From contig NC_019697.1 of assembly GCF_000317145.1 (NCBI RefSeq), forward strand, positions 3,878,385-3,942,384: DNA of 64,000 nucleotides, given 5' to 3'. The translations under genes were made by a program, and so were the position numbers. Under the pieces are notes generated by a model. It did not search any database. It was not told the origin of the DNA and saw nothing but the letters and a program-made list of their open reading frames with translations. This document shows positions 55,630 through 62,875 of this stretch, piece after piece. Source of the stretch: Chamaesiphon minutus PCC 6605. Its GTDB lineage: Bacteria > Cyanobacteriota > Cyanobacteriia > Cyanobacteriales > Chamaesiphonaceae. Position 1 is the stretch's first letter, and every line of letters begins with the position of its first letter.

Positions 55630-56187
55630 GTGAAACAGTATTTTAAATTTGGCATAACTTGTGGGGTAGCGGGGGTCTTATTGCTCGGTCATTCTTTACC
55701 AATTCTCTCGGTACCGCCCGTCCAGCCCAAAAATCCATCAGCACAGGCTACCGTAGAGCCAAAAACCACTCCACAGGGGCAAAAACTCCCGCTAACGGCT
55801 CAATTTAGCGTCAAAGGACAAACCATTCTGTTAGAGGTCGCTCGCACGCCTGAAGAGCAATCTATGGGACTGATGTATCGAACAGAACTAGCTGCCAATC
55901 GCGGCATGTTATTCTCGTTCTCGCCACCCCGTGCCGTTCGCTTTTGGATGAAAAATACGCTCATCCCGCTAGATATGTTGTTTGTGTCTAATGGCGTAGT
56001 CAAATATATCGGTGCCAACATCCCGCCTTGCAAGCAGGCAACTTGCCCAGACTATGGCCCAGACTCACAAATTGCGGTAGATAGCGTAATTGAATTACGT
56101 GCTGGTAGAGCAGCAGAGCTAGGAATTAAAGTTGGCGATCGCGTGAAAATTGCTAGTTATTCAGCCAAACGGCTGAAATCTATTTAG
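55630..56187 (+). CDS. DUF192 family secreted protein
   Basis: 185 aa from GTG 55630; the frame is open to 55582 but the extra residues do not help. An N-terminal hydrophobic segment (~8-28, ITCGVAGVLLLGHSLPIL) suggests export or membrane anchoring, then a Pro-rich linker. The DUF192 domain follows: LEVARTPEEQSMGLMYRTEL, RGMLFSFSPP, FWMKNTLIPLDMLFV, and VIELRAGRAAELGIKVGD. The family is widespread and uncharacterised. Two cysteines (CKQATC) are visible in the middle. It stands alone between the cupin gene and a long spacer. Confidence 0.88.
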   Translation: MKQYFKFGITCGVAGVLLLGHSLPILSVPPVQPKNPSAQATVEPKTTPQGQKLPLTAQFSVKGQTILLEVARTPEEQSMGLMYRTELAANRGMLFSFSPPRAVRFWMKNTLIPLDMLFVSNGVVKYIGANIPPCKQATCPDYGPDSQIAVDSVIELRAGRAAELGIKVGDRVKIASYSAKRLKSI

Positions 56188-56679
56188 TCATCGATATAGA
56201 GATATATAGCAATGTTATAATCCGTTGCTAATAATAAAACTACCTGAATTTACGCACACTCTCAGCGCAGCTTCAACAGAAACCTGGTATTTATACGGAT
56301 TTCAACTAATCTTTGACAGGGTTAAATAATGTTACTGCCTTCGTTCGATTTCCTCATCTGGTCATTGAGACAGGCGAATTTATACCAGTCACATAAATCG
56401 GGTATTTCTAACAGTTACATTGTCATTAAAACCCAACCATGACGATAGCTCTAATTGTCATTTTGGTTACTTCGGTACTGACGGTGGTTGTCGTTTGACA
56501 ATTACATACAACATCAAATTAAATTTAAGTTTGAATTTTTCTGTAATTTAGATCGAAGCTGGTGAAGATCTAGATTAATAACCACCGAATTCGGTTTTGT
56601 AGGCACAAACGACCGAAACGGTGTAAAATTTACTTCTCTTTAAATAAATAATTTTTAATATTCAGCCGGAGGAACGGCC
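56188..56679. other. Intergenic region, 492 bases
   Basis: AT-rich and unremarkable except for a possible 19-codon ORF at 56439-56498 (MTIALIVILVTSVLTVVVV), entirely hydrophobic but with no ribosome-binding site. No repeat or terminator was recognised. The DUF2949 leader with CCGGAGGA (56664-56671) is at the right end. Confidence 0.45.
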
Positions 56680-56874
56680 ATGATCGCATCTACACATTTA
56701 ACAAAATTAATTCGGTTTTTACAGGAAGATTTAGCTATTTCGGCTTCGTCGATGGCCATCGGTCTCAAGCAACTAGAAAATAATCCCGGCCCTTTGCCGA
56801 TGATTCTCTGGCAGTACGGACTAGTGACAATCGAACAACTCGATCGAATCTACGATTGGATGGACGCCGCCTAA
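56680..56874 (+). CDS. DUF2949 family small protein
   Basis: 64 aa with GGAGG 10 bases upstream of the ATG. LIRFLQEDLAISASSMAIGLKQ followed by LPMILWQYGLVTIEQLDRIYDWM is the DUF2949 pattern, a small all-helical protein found throughout cyanobacteria. Function unknown. No signal peptide. A terminator follows 43 bases after the stop, so it is a single-gene unit. Confidence 0.9.
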   Translation: MIASTHLTKLIRFLQEDLAISASSMAIGLKQLENNPGPLPMILWQYGLVTIEQLDRIYDWMDAA

Positions 56875-56916
56875 TTGCTAATCTCGCCTTCAGTTTAAAA
56901 ATTGATTTAGACCGAC

Positions 56917-56949
56917 AAAAAGCTCTCAGTGTAAACTGGGAGCTTTTTA
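56917..56949 (+). terminator. DUF2949 gene terminator
   Basis: Stem of about 13 bp (AAAAGCTC... with ...GAGCTTTT, one G-U pair), 5-base loop GTAAA, ending in TTTTT. It also faces the converging HAD gene, where it can work in reverse. Confidence 0.85.
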
Positions 56950-57004
56950 AATGGTTTTTAAAAATCTGCTTGACGATCGCTAAATCGCTATTGGCTATCA
57001 ACGA

Positions 57005-57748
57005 TTAAGTAGCCAGCAATCTAGCCAGCAGTGACACATCGACATAGGTAGCACCTTGAGTATCCCCTTGGATAATTTGACAAGGACGATCGGGTTCGCC
57101 AAGATCGGATAAGACTAGCTTGGCGCGATCGAAATGATGGTTTTGAGTATAGTCATTAATGGTAACGATCGTCGTCAGTCCGGCAGCCATCGCCGAAATC
57201 AGACCATTTTCGGAGTCTTCAAAAGCCAGACAATTGGCTGCTGGTAACTGCATCTGCTCCAAGACGTAGTCATAGATATCGGAGGCGGGTTTCTTCTTAG
57301 GGACGATATCGCCTGCGGCAATAACTTCAAACCAGTTAGAGTCAATATTATTTGCCAGCAACGCGAAGACATTTTCTGGGGTGGTGGTAGTCGAGATCGC
57401 CAGTCGCAGATTGGCCGCTCTAGCCGCCGTCAACAGCCGCTTAACGCCAGGACGAAGAGGAATGCCCCCGCGCTCTAATAACTGGGCGTAATATTGATTT
57501 TTGGCCTTATGGAGATCCGCGATCGTACTATCTTCCATCCGCACATCGGGACGATAAGTATCGAGATAAAAGCGCATCCGCTCTTTGCCACCAGTCACAG
57601 CCAAAAGTTTGCCATATAATTCGATCGACCAATCCCAGTCTAGTCCAGCATTGACAAATGCTTGATTAAAAGCGATCCGATGCCCGTCGCGCTCGGTATC
57701 GGCCAAAGTCCCATCGACATCAAAAATTAGTGCTTGTAATGCGCTCAT
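57005..57748 (-). CDS. HAD-superfamily hydrolase, CbbY-like
   Basis: 247 aa from ATG 57748; a GTG at 57757 would add three. Motif I is ALIFDVDGTLADTERDGHR (D-x-D nucleophile), motif II AISTTTTPEN, motif III ... VPKKKPASDIYDYVL and motif IV FEDSENGLISAMAAGL. The subclass-I helical cap follows the first motif. The best match is CbbY/Gph-like sugar phosphatases; CbbY dephosphorylates the Rubisco inhibitor XuBP. The exact substrate is inference. It converges on the DUF2949 terminator. Confidence 0.9.
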   Translation of the reverse strand: MSALQALIFDVDGTLADTERDGHRIAFNQAFVNAGLDWDWSIELYGKLLAVTGGKERMRFYLDTYRPDVRMEDSTIADLHKAKNQYYAQLLERGGIPLRPGVKRLLTAARAANLRLAISTTTTPENVFALLANNIDSNWFEVIAAGDIVPKKKPASDIYDYVLEQMQLPAANCLAFEDSENGLISAMAAGLTTIVTINDYTQNHHFDRAKLVLSDLGEPDRPCQIIQGDTQGATYVDVSLLARLLAT

Positions 57749-57944
57749 CTCCCTCACCTTCCTCTGTTTCAGTTATTTAGTGATGGTATCACTCCTCTCG
57801 GTGGATTGCTCTAGAGTCGTTACGCCGATCGGTGCCAAACCCTTATAATATGAGGAGGTGAATCAGTGGTAAATATCGATACTCCACCATCTGTGGCAAG
57901 TAAAAGTAATAGTTCATTTCAGAACGCGATCGCAATAAGAGACT

Positions 57945-59129
57945 ATGGCACAACTCGAAACTAGAACCGAACCGATGGTGCTGAACATGGGGCCGCACCA
58001 CCCATCGATGCACGGGGTCATGCGGCTGATTGTCACCCTCGACGGTGAAGATGTTGTCGATTGCGAACCCGTGATCGGTTATCTACATCGCGGTATGGAA
58101 AAAATCGCCGAAAACCGCACCAATATCATGTTCGTGCCCTACGTCAGCCGTTGGGACTACGCCGCTGGGATGTTTAATGAAGCGATTACGGTAAATGCTG
58201 TCGAAAAACTCGCCAATATTTCTGTCCCCAAGCGTGCCAGCCATATTCGGGTAATTATGCTCGAACTCAACCGGATTGCCAATCATCTGCTGTGGCTTGG
58301 CCCATTTATGGCAGATGTCGGCGCGCAGACTCCTTTCTTCTATATCTTCCGCGAACGGGAGATGATCTACGATTTATGGGAAGCGGCAACAGGCTACCGG
58401 ATGGTCAATAATAACTATTTCCGCGTTGGTGGGGTGGCTGTAGATCTACCTTATGGTTGGATCGACAAATGTAGCGATTTTTGTGAATACTTTTATCCCA
58501 AAGTGGATGAGTACGAACGATTAATTACTAATAATCCAATCTTCCGCCGTCGGGTCGAAGGCGTCGGTACCATCGATCGCGAAGAAGCGATTAATTGGGG
58601 CTTATCTGGCCCGATGTTGCGGGCTTCTGGCGTGAAGTGGGATCTGCGAAAAGTCGATAGCTACGAGTGTTATGACGACTTTGATTGGGATGTCCACTAC
58701 GAGACGGCTGGCGATTGCCTAGCGCGCTATTTCGTGCGGATTCGCGAGATGCGGGAGTCGGTGAAAATTATCCGTCAAGCCATTGCAGCTTTACCAGGTG
58801 GTGCGTATGAAAGTCTCGAAGCCAAACGCCTCGCCGCCGGGCCAAAATCCGAGTGGGACGGGATGGATTATCAGTACGTCAGCAAGAAAATTGCCCCAAC
58901 ATTCAAGATTCCCAAAGGCGAACATTACGTCCGAGTGGAAAGTGGCAAAGGCGAGTTAGGGATCTTTATTATGGGTGACGATAATGTGTTCCCCTGGCGG
59001 TGGAAGATTCGCGCGGCTGATTTTAATAATGTCCAAATTTTACCGCACCTATTACGCGGCGTGAAGGTAGCCGATATCGTCACGATTTTGGGAAGTGTAG
59101 ATATTATTATGGGTTCTGTCGATCGATAA
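57945..59129 (+). CDS. ndhH: NAD(P)H-quinone oxidoreductase subunit H
   Basis: 394 aa, the standard cyanobacterial length. [37 protein letters not shown] and [20 protein letters not shown] are NdhH/49-kDa signatures; the C-terminus MGSVDR is also typical. It is a peripheral-arm subunit of NDH-1, which accepts electrons (from ferredoxin in cyanobacteria) and drives cyclic flow, respiration and CO2 uptake. No other ndh gene is adjacent, as usual in this phylum. A terminator follows 25 bases after the stop. Confidence 0.97.
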   Translation: MAQLETRTEPMVLNMGPHHPSMHGVMRLIVTLDGEDVVDCEPVIGYLHRGMEKIAENRTNIMFVPYVSRWDYAAGMFNEAITVNAVEKLANISVPKRASHIRVIMLELNRIANHLLWLGPFMADVGAQTPFFYIFREREMIYDLWEAATGYRMVNNNYFRVGGVAVDLPYGWIDKCSDFCEYFYPKVDEYERLITNNPIFRRRVEGVGTIDREEAINWGLSGPMLRASGVKWDLRKVDSYECYDDFDWDVHYETAGDCLARYFVRIREMRESVKIIRQAIAALPGGAYESLEAKRLAAGPKSEWDGMDYQYVSKKIAPTFKIPKGEHYVRVESGKGELGIFIMGDDNVFPWRWKIRAADFNNVQILPHLLRGVKVADIVTILGSVDIIMGSVDR

Positions 59130-59153
59130 CAAGTTTCTCGAAGTCAAATCTAG

Positions 59154-59180
59154 AATGGGGGACATTAGTCCCCCATTTTT
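59154..59180 (+). terminator. ndhH terminator
   Basis: Perfect 10-bp GC-rich stem 59154-59163 / 59168-59177 with a 4-base loop ATTA and a T5 tail. Confidence 0.92.
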
Positions 59181-59361
59181 ATTAATTCAGCTTTCATTAA
59201 GAATCATCCTTAAATCCAGCACCTCCGAAGATCTCAATCTTAGACGGTTAAATTATCAGAGGTAGAGGAAGTCGATCGAATTATTAGTATTCTCGATCGA
59301 GATAAAATTAGCTATTCTATTGCAGAATATTGACTGATACTAACTGTGAGGAGACAGCCGA

Positions 59362-59565
59362 ATGAACGGGCAAGAGCGAGAACCACGTTGTGTCAAAGAG
59401 AGTGCCGAGTATCTCGGTTTATCGGTTGGTACGATCTACAGACTGGCGCGGCTTGGCGAGATTGCCCACCATTGGGAGGGCAGACAGCTTCGCTGCTATA
59501 CAGCAGATCTGAATGAATTCTTAGCTCGCCCCGAAGTCGAACGACGACGTTTGTCAACTTTTTAG
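59362..59565 (+). CDS. Small HTH excisionase/MerR-like DNA-binding protein
   Basis: 67 aa with GAGGAGA 11 bases before the ATG. CVKESAEYLGLSVGTIYRLARLGEIAHHWEGRQ carries a helix-turn-helix (residues ~10-31) of the HTH_17 excisionase type, then a short wing ending in a basic tail. Proteins of this size regulate neighbouring genes or help excise mobile elements; no integrase is nearby, so a regulatory role is more likely. The lipase-like gene starts 24 bases downstream and may be co-regulated. Confidence 0.8.
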   Translation: MNGQEREPRCVKESAEYLGLSVGTIYRLARLGEIAHHWEGRQLRCYTADLNEFLARPEVERRRLSTF

Positions 59566-59588
59566 AATTTTACGACTAATCGATATTA

Positions 59589-60287
59589 ATGTTACCCACC
59601 GTTATTTTACCTGGCTACCTCGAAAGTGCCGATGTTTATCTGCCGCTCCAACAAGCTTTAACCGCACTCGGTACACCGACAACTACAGTACCACTGCGCA
59701 AACGCGATTGGTTGCCAACACTCGGCGGTCGATCGATGATACCAATTTTGCGACAACTCGATCGGACTGTCAGTGCCGCCTTAGTAGATAATCAAGCCGC
59801 ACAAATCAATCTGATCGGACATTCAGCAGGCGGCTGGATTAGTCGGATTTATTTAGGCGATATTCCTTATACAATTCATGGTGATGTCACCGAAGCCGAG
59901 CAATTGTGGAATGCGAAAGCTAAAGTTGCCAATCTAATTACACTGGGAACTCCACATATTAGCGGCGAACGCTGGACTAAGAAAAATCTCGATTTTGTGA
60001 ACGATAATTATCCAGGTGCCAAGCATCCCGAAGTCAGATATGTTTGCGTTGCGGGTAAATCGATCTATGGCGAAAAAAAGCTCGGTCAGTGGTTGGCATA
60101 TAGTAGTTATCAGCAAACTTGCGGCGAAGGAAATACTTGGGGTGATGGAATTACCGCAATTAAGGCAGCACATTTGACTGGTGCGATAAATATTGAGATC
60201 GAGGGTGTCAAACATTCACCACGAACGCCTGGGATTTGGTATGGTTCGCCAGCGGTTTTACCGCAATGGACTGGTTATCTCAGTTGA
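59589..60287 (+). CDS. Alpha/beta hydrolase (lipase-like)
   Basis: 232 aa. TVILPGYLESADVYLPL at the start is the oxyanion-side strand-loop; INLIGHSAGGWISRIYLGDIPYT carries the nucleophile elbow GHSAGG with Ser near residue 80. NLITLGTPHISGER gives a conserved strand, and the histidine of the triad is probably in GVKHSPRTPGIW near the C-terminus. No signal peptide. Related lipase-type hydrolases occur in plastids and cyanobacteria; the substrate (ester, thioester or lipid) is unknown. It follows the small HTH gene closely. Confidence 0.85.
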   Translation: MLPTVILPGYLESADVYLPLQQALTALGTPTTTVPLRKRDWLPTLGGRSMIPILRQLDRTVSAALVDNQAAQINLIGHSAGGWISRIYLGDIPYTIHGDVTEAEQLWNAKAKVANLITLGTPHISGERWTKKNLDFVNDNYPGAKHPEVRYVCVAGKSIYGEKKLGQWLAYSSYQQTCGEGNTWGDGITAIKAAHLTGAINIEIEGVKHSPRTPGIWYGSPAVLPQWTGYLS

Positions 60288-60461
60288 GTTATAAAATATT
60301 GACTTTATAGAAGTGAGCTATGTTTTAAGTAGATAAAGTATTTCCGATTTATTTTAAAATTAATATGCTCATGTCCGGCAATTGACTGATGGATATCACA
60401 GCCTAGTTTCAATCGGGTTCAGACAATAGAGTTACATTAAGTTATCGATTGTCACCTTAGC

Positions 60462-61091
60462 ATGAAACCCAGCTCCTTTGTGGCCCTGATTGGCTCGCTT
60501 GCAATTAATGGATTCAATACTTTCCATCAACCTGCTGTTGCCGAGCAACTTCCTCCATCTCGGCATATTGCTGAAGCTGTCCGTCCGGCAAATGCGAGTA
60601 ATAGTCAGACAGATAGTCTAGTTATCGCACGAGTAGGCCAGAAGTATGGATATAAAGATGCTAACGGTAAGCTAGTAATTCCCGCTCGCTTTGATAATTG
60701 TTATGATTTTTTTGATGGATTAGCTGCTGTCGAAATCAATGGTGAGTGGGGTTATATCGATCGATCTGGAGAATTGGTCATTCCGGCACAATTCGATCGT
60801 GCTGGCAGTTTTGATGGTGGTTTAGCCCTCATCCAATTAGATGAAAAGTGGGGCTATATCGATCGACAAGGTGAGATTGCGGTTACGCCCATTTTTGAAG
60901 AGGCTGAGACTTTTAGTGAGGATTTAGCTAAAGTAAAAGTTGGCGATAAGTGGGGCTATATTAATAAAAGAGGGACTTTAGTTATCGCCCCAATTTTTGA
61001 TGAGGTCGATAGTTTTCATAATGATACGGCTTGGATTAGAATCGGTAAACAAGTAGGTTATATCGATCGCACGGGTAAGTTTCTACAATAA
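60462..61091 (+). CDS. WG-repeat protein, probably exported
   Basis: 209 aa. An N-terminal hydrophobic signal (~1-26, ending in QPAVAEQ) precedes four or five WG-type repeats of ~30-35 residues: KYGYKDANGKLVIPARFDN, EWGYIDRSGELVIPAQFDR, KWGYIDRQGEIAVTPIFEE, KWGYINKRGTLVIAPIFDE, and a final QVGYIDRTGKF. WG repeats build a beta-propeller-like or solenoid fold thought to bind proteins. The role in cyanobacteria is unknown. It is monocistronic. Confidence 0.88.
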   Translation: MKPSSFVALIGSLAINGFNTFHQPAVAEQLPPSRHIAEAVRPANASNSQTDSLVIARVGQKYGYKDANGKLVIPARFDNCYDFFDGLAAVEINGEWGYIDRSGELVIPAQFDRAGSFDGGLALIQLDEKWGYIDRQGEIAVTPIFEEAETFSEDLAKVKVGDKWGYINKRGTLVIAPIFDEVDSFHNDTAWIRIGKQVGYIDRTGKFLQ

Positions 61092-61225
61092 ATATTTACT
61101 TACCAGTGGAGTACAGATACCCAGACAAAATTTACTTTGTGGATGCGCTGACAATTTACGAACTTTCTGAGTTGTGACTAGTACGAGACGGCAGAAATAA
61201 AGCTACCATTTCTTGCCAACTCTCC

Positions 61226-61275
61226 CTGTCTTGTCATGTCTTGTCTCGCATAATCCCCGCTCCCCACTCCCCACC
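61226..61275. repeat. TGTCTTGTCTCGCATAATCC repeat
   Basis: The stretch at 61229-61256 shares TCTTGTCTCGCATAATCC with the palindrome at 54263-54280, but without its inverted partner. It lies between the WG-repeat and cytochrome genes, followed by CCCCGCTCCCCACTCCCC. Non-coding. Confidence 0.7.
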
Positions 61276-61354
61276 AAAATAGTAACTAGACTTACGCCGT
61301 AGACTACTAGCTGCGATCGAATCTACAATAAGAGTAAATTCACATAAAGTTCAG

Positions 61355-61978
61355 ATGACAGCTACGACGGGAAAAGAGCCAGGAGGACAACCAACGATCG
61401 TTAAGATCTTCCATTGGGTAAATATAATTAGCCTATTTGGGATGATTGCTAGTGGGTTGCAGATCTATAATGCAAATCCCGTGTTTGGCGGACGCGAAGG
61501 CTGGCATATTCCCTGGCTGATAACATTGGGAGGTTGGTTGGCTGGCGGACGCAATTGGCACTTTGCCTTAATGTGGATTTATGGCATCAACTTATTAGGC
61601 TACGGCATTTATATTTTTTGGACGCGCAGATGGCGCGATCGATTTATTGCTACTGTCGATATCAAAGCACTTCAAGCTAGCCGCAATATTAAGAGACGAA
61701 ATTATGCTTGGCATCGGTTAGTTTATACGAGTATTATCCCAATCTTATTACTGGCGATCGCGACGGGTTTGGCAATGTATCAACCCGTCCAATTTTATTG
61801 GTTATCTTCAATATTTGGCGATTGGCAATCGTTACGAACGGTACATTTTATGACTGTGCCACTTGTTTTATTATTTACTTTCGTTCATTCTAGTTTGGCA
61901 TTAGGTATCGGTGAAGGCAAGATTGCATCAGCATTTTTAGAAATTAAAGATATCAAGATAGTTCAGAATAAGTCTTAG
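61355..61978 (+). CDS. Membrane cytochrome b (Ni,Fe-hydrogenase/b561-type, YedZ-like role)
   Basis: 207 aa with four predicted membrane helices (~18-38, ~68-88, ~122-145, ~165-190). Histidines placed within or next to helices (IFHWVN, RNWHFALMW, AWHRLVY, RTVHFMTVP, TFVHSS) can ligate two haems, as in prokaryotic cytochrome b561 and hydrogenase cytochrome b. The immediate neighbour encodes a molybdopterin oxidoreductase, so this is probably its membrane quinone-linked electron-transfer partner, by analogy with YedYZ. A 95-base spacer separates them; they are likely co-transcribed. Confidence 0.85.
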   Translation: MTATTGKEPGGQPTIVKIFHWVNIISLFGMIASGLQIYNANPVFGGREGWHIPWLITLGGWLAGGRNWHFALMWIYGINLLGYGIYIFWTRRWRDRFIATVDIKALQASRNIKRRNYAWHRLVYTSIIPILLLAIATGLAMYQPVQFYWLSSIFGDWQSLRTVHFMTVPLVLLFTFVHSSLALGIGEGKIASAFLEIKDIKIVQNKS

Positions 61979-62073
61979 ATTGCAAGTAGTAACATAACTG
62001 GTGGGCACTGCTCACCCTACTGGGACGAATTATATTTCTATCTACTATTCACTATTCACTATCTACTATCAAG

Positions 62074-62781
62074 ATGAACGAAATATCCGAAGAACCGCAA
62101 CACATCTCCCGCCGTCAACTATTACAATGGGTGGGTGCTGGTTTATTTGTAAATGTAGCCGGAACTTTGCTCTACGATCCGATCGGGCGAATTTCGATGC
62201 CTGCGAATGAGGCATTTGAAGCCTTGTTATTATCATCGAAACCGACACCAGAGTTCCCAATTTCGGCGATCGAACCCGATAAACTAATTGTCAATAGTTT
62301 TCGCGGTACGCCTGCGATCGATTTAGCAAACTTTAAATTAAATATCTCTGGAGCGGTAAACAACCCCCTGAGTTTAAAAATGGCCGATATCCAACAGTTT
62401 CCATTGACATCGATGGTCATCCGTCAGGTATGTGTCGAGGGCTGGGCGGCAATCGTGCAGTGGGGAGGCGTGAGAATGCGAGATTTATTAACTTTAGCCC
62501 AACCTCGATCTGGTGCTAAATATGTCTATTTCAAATCTGCCGATGGCTATTATGAAAGCTGGGATTTAGCATCGGTAGTCCATCCGCAAACTTTATTAGC
62601 CTATCAAATGAATGGTCGAGATTTACCCAAAGAGAATGGTGCTCCTTTACGATTGGCGGCACCGATTAAATTAGGTTATAAGCAGAGTAAATGGGTCACA
62701 GAAATAGTCGTCACTGAGAAGTTGTTACCCAAGCGCGGCTATTGGGAAGATTTGGGATATGAATGGTTTGCTGGATTATAA
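62074..62781 (+). CDS. Molybdopterin-dependent oxidoreductase (YedY/sulfite-oxidase-like)
   Basis: 235 aa. The N-terminus SRRQLLQWVGAGLFV (residues ~12-26) has a twin-arginine motif for folded export. The molybdopterin domain contains VIRQVCVEGWAAIVQWGGV, with C120 as the predicted Mo-ligating cysteine, and a YVYFKSADGYYESWDL strand; the C-terminus LGYKQSKWVTEIVV is typical. It is shorter than YedY/MsrP (~300 aa). Reductase substrates (sulfoxides, nitrogen compounds) cannot be assigned. With the cytochrome b it forms a putative two-component extracytoplasmic redox system depending on Moco made through MoaC. Confidence 0.88.
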   Translation: MNEISEEPQHISRRQLLQWVGAGLFVNVAGTLLYDPIGRISMPANEAFEALLLSSKPTPEFPISAIEPDKLIVNSFRGTPAIDLANFKLNISGAVNNPLSLKMADIQQFPLTSMVIRQVCVEGWAAIVQWGGVRMRDLLTLAQPRSGAKYVYFKSADGYYESWDLASVVHPQTLLAYQMNGRDLPKENGAPLRLAAPIKLGYKQSKWVTEIVVTEKLLPKRGYWEDLGYEWFAGL

Positions 62782-62875
62782 AATGGGCGATTGGCGAACT
62801 AGCGATTAAATTTGGGCATATTAGATGGACTAAGCTTACGTAAGTGCTGCTGTCAGATTTAATACTGCGAATTAT

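Noticed and set aside
56439-56498. 19-codon hydrophobic ORF (MTIALIVILVTSVL...)
   Set aside because: No ribosome-binding site, no match to known small photosynthetic subunits, and AT-rich noncoding context.
59362-59565. Excisionase of a prophage or integrative element
   Set aside because: No integrase, attachment site or phage gene nearby; a regulatory role is more economical.
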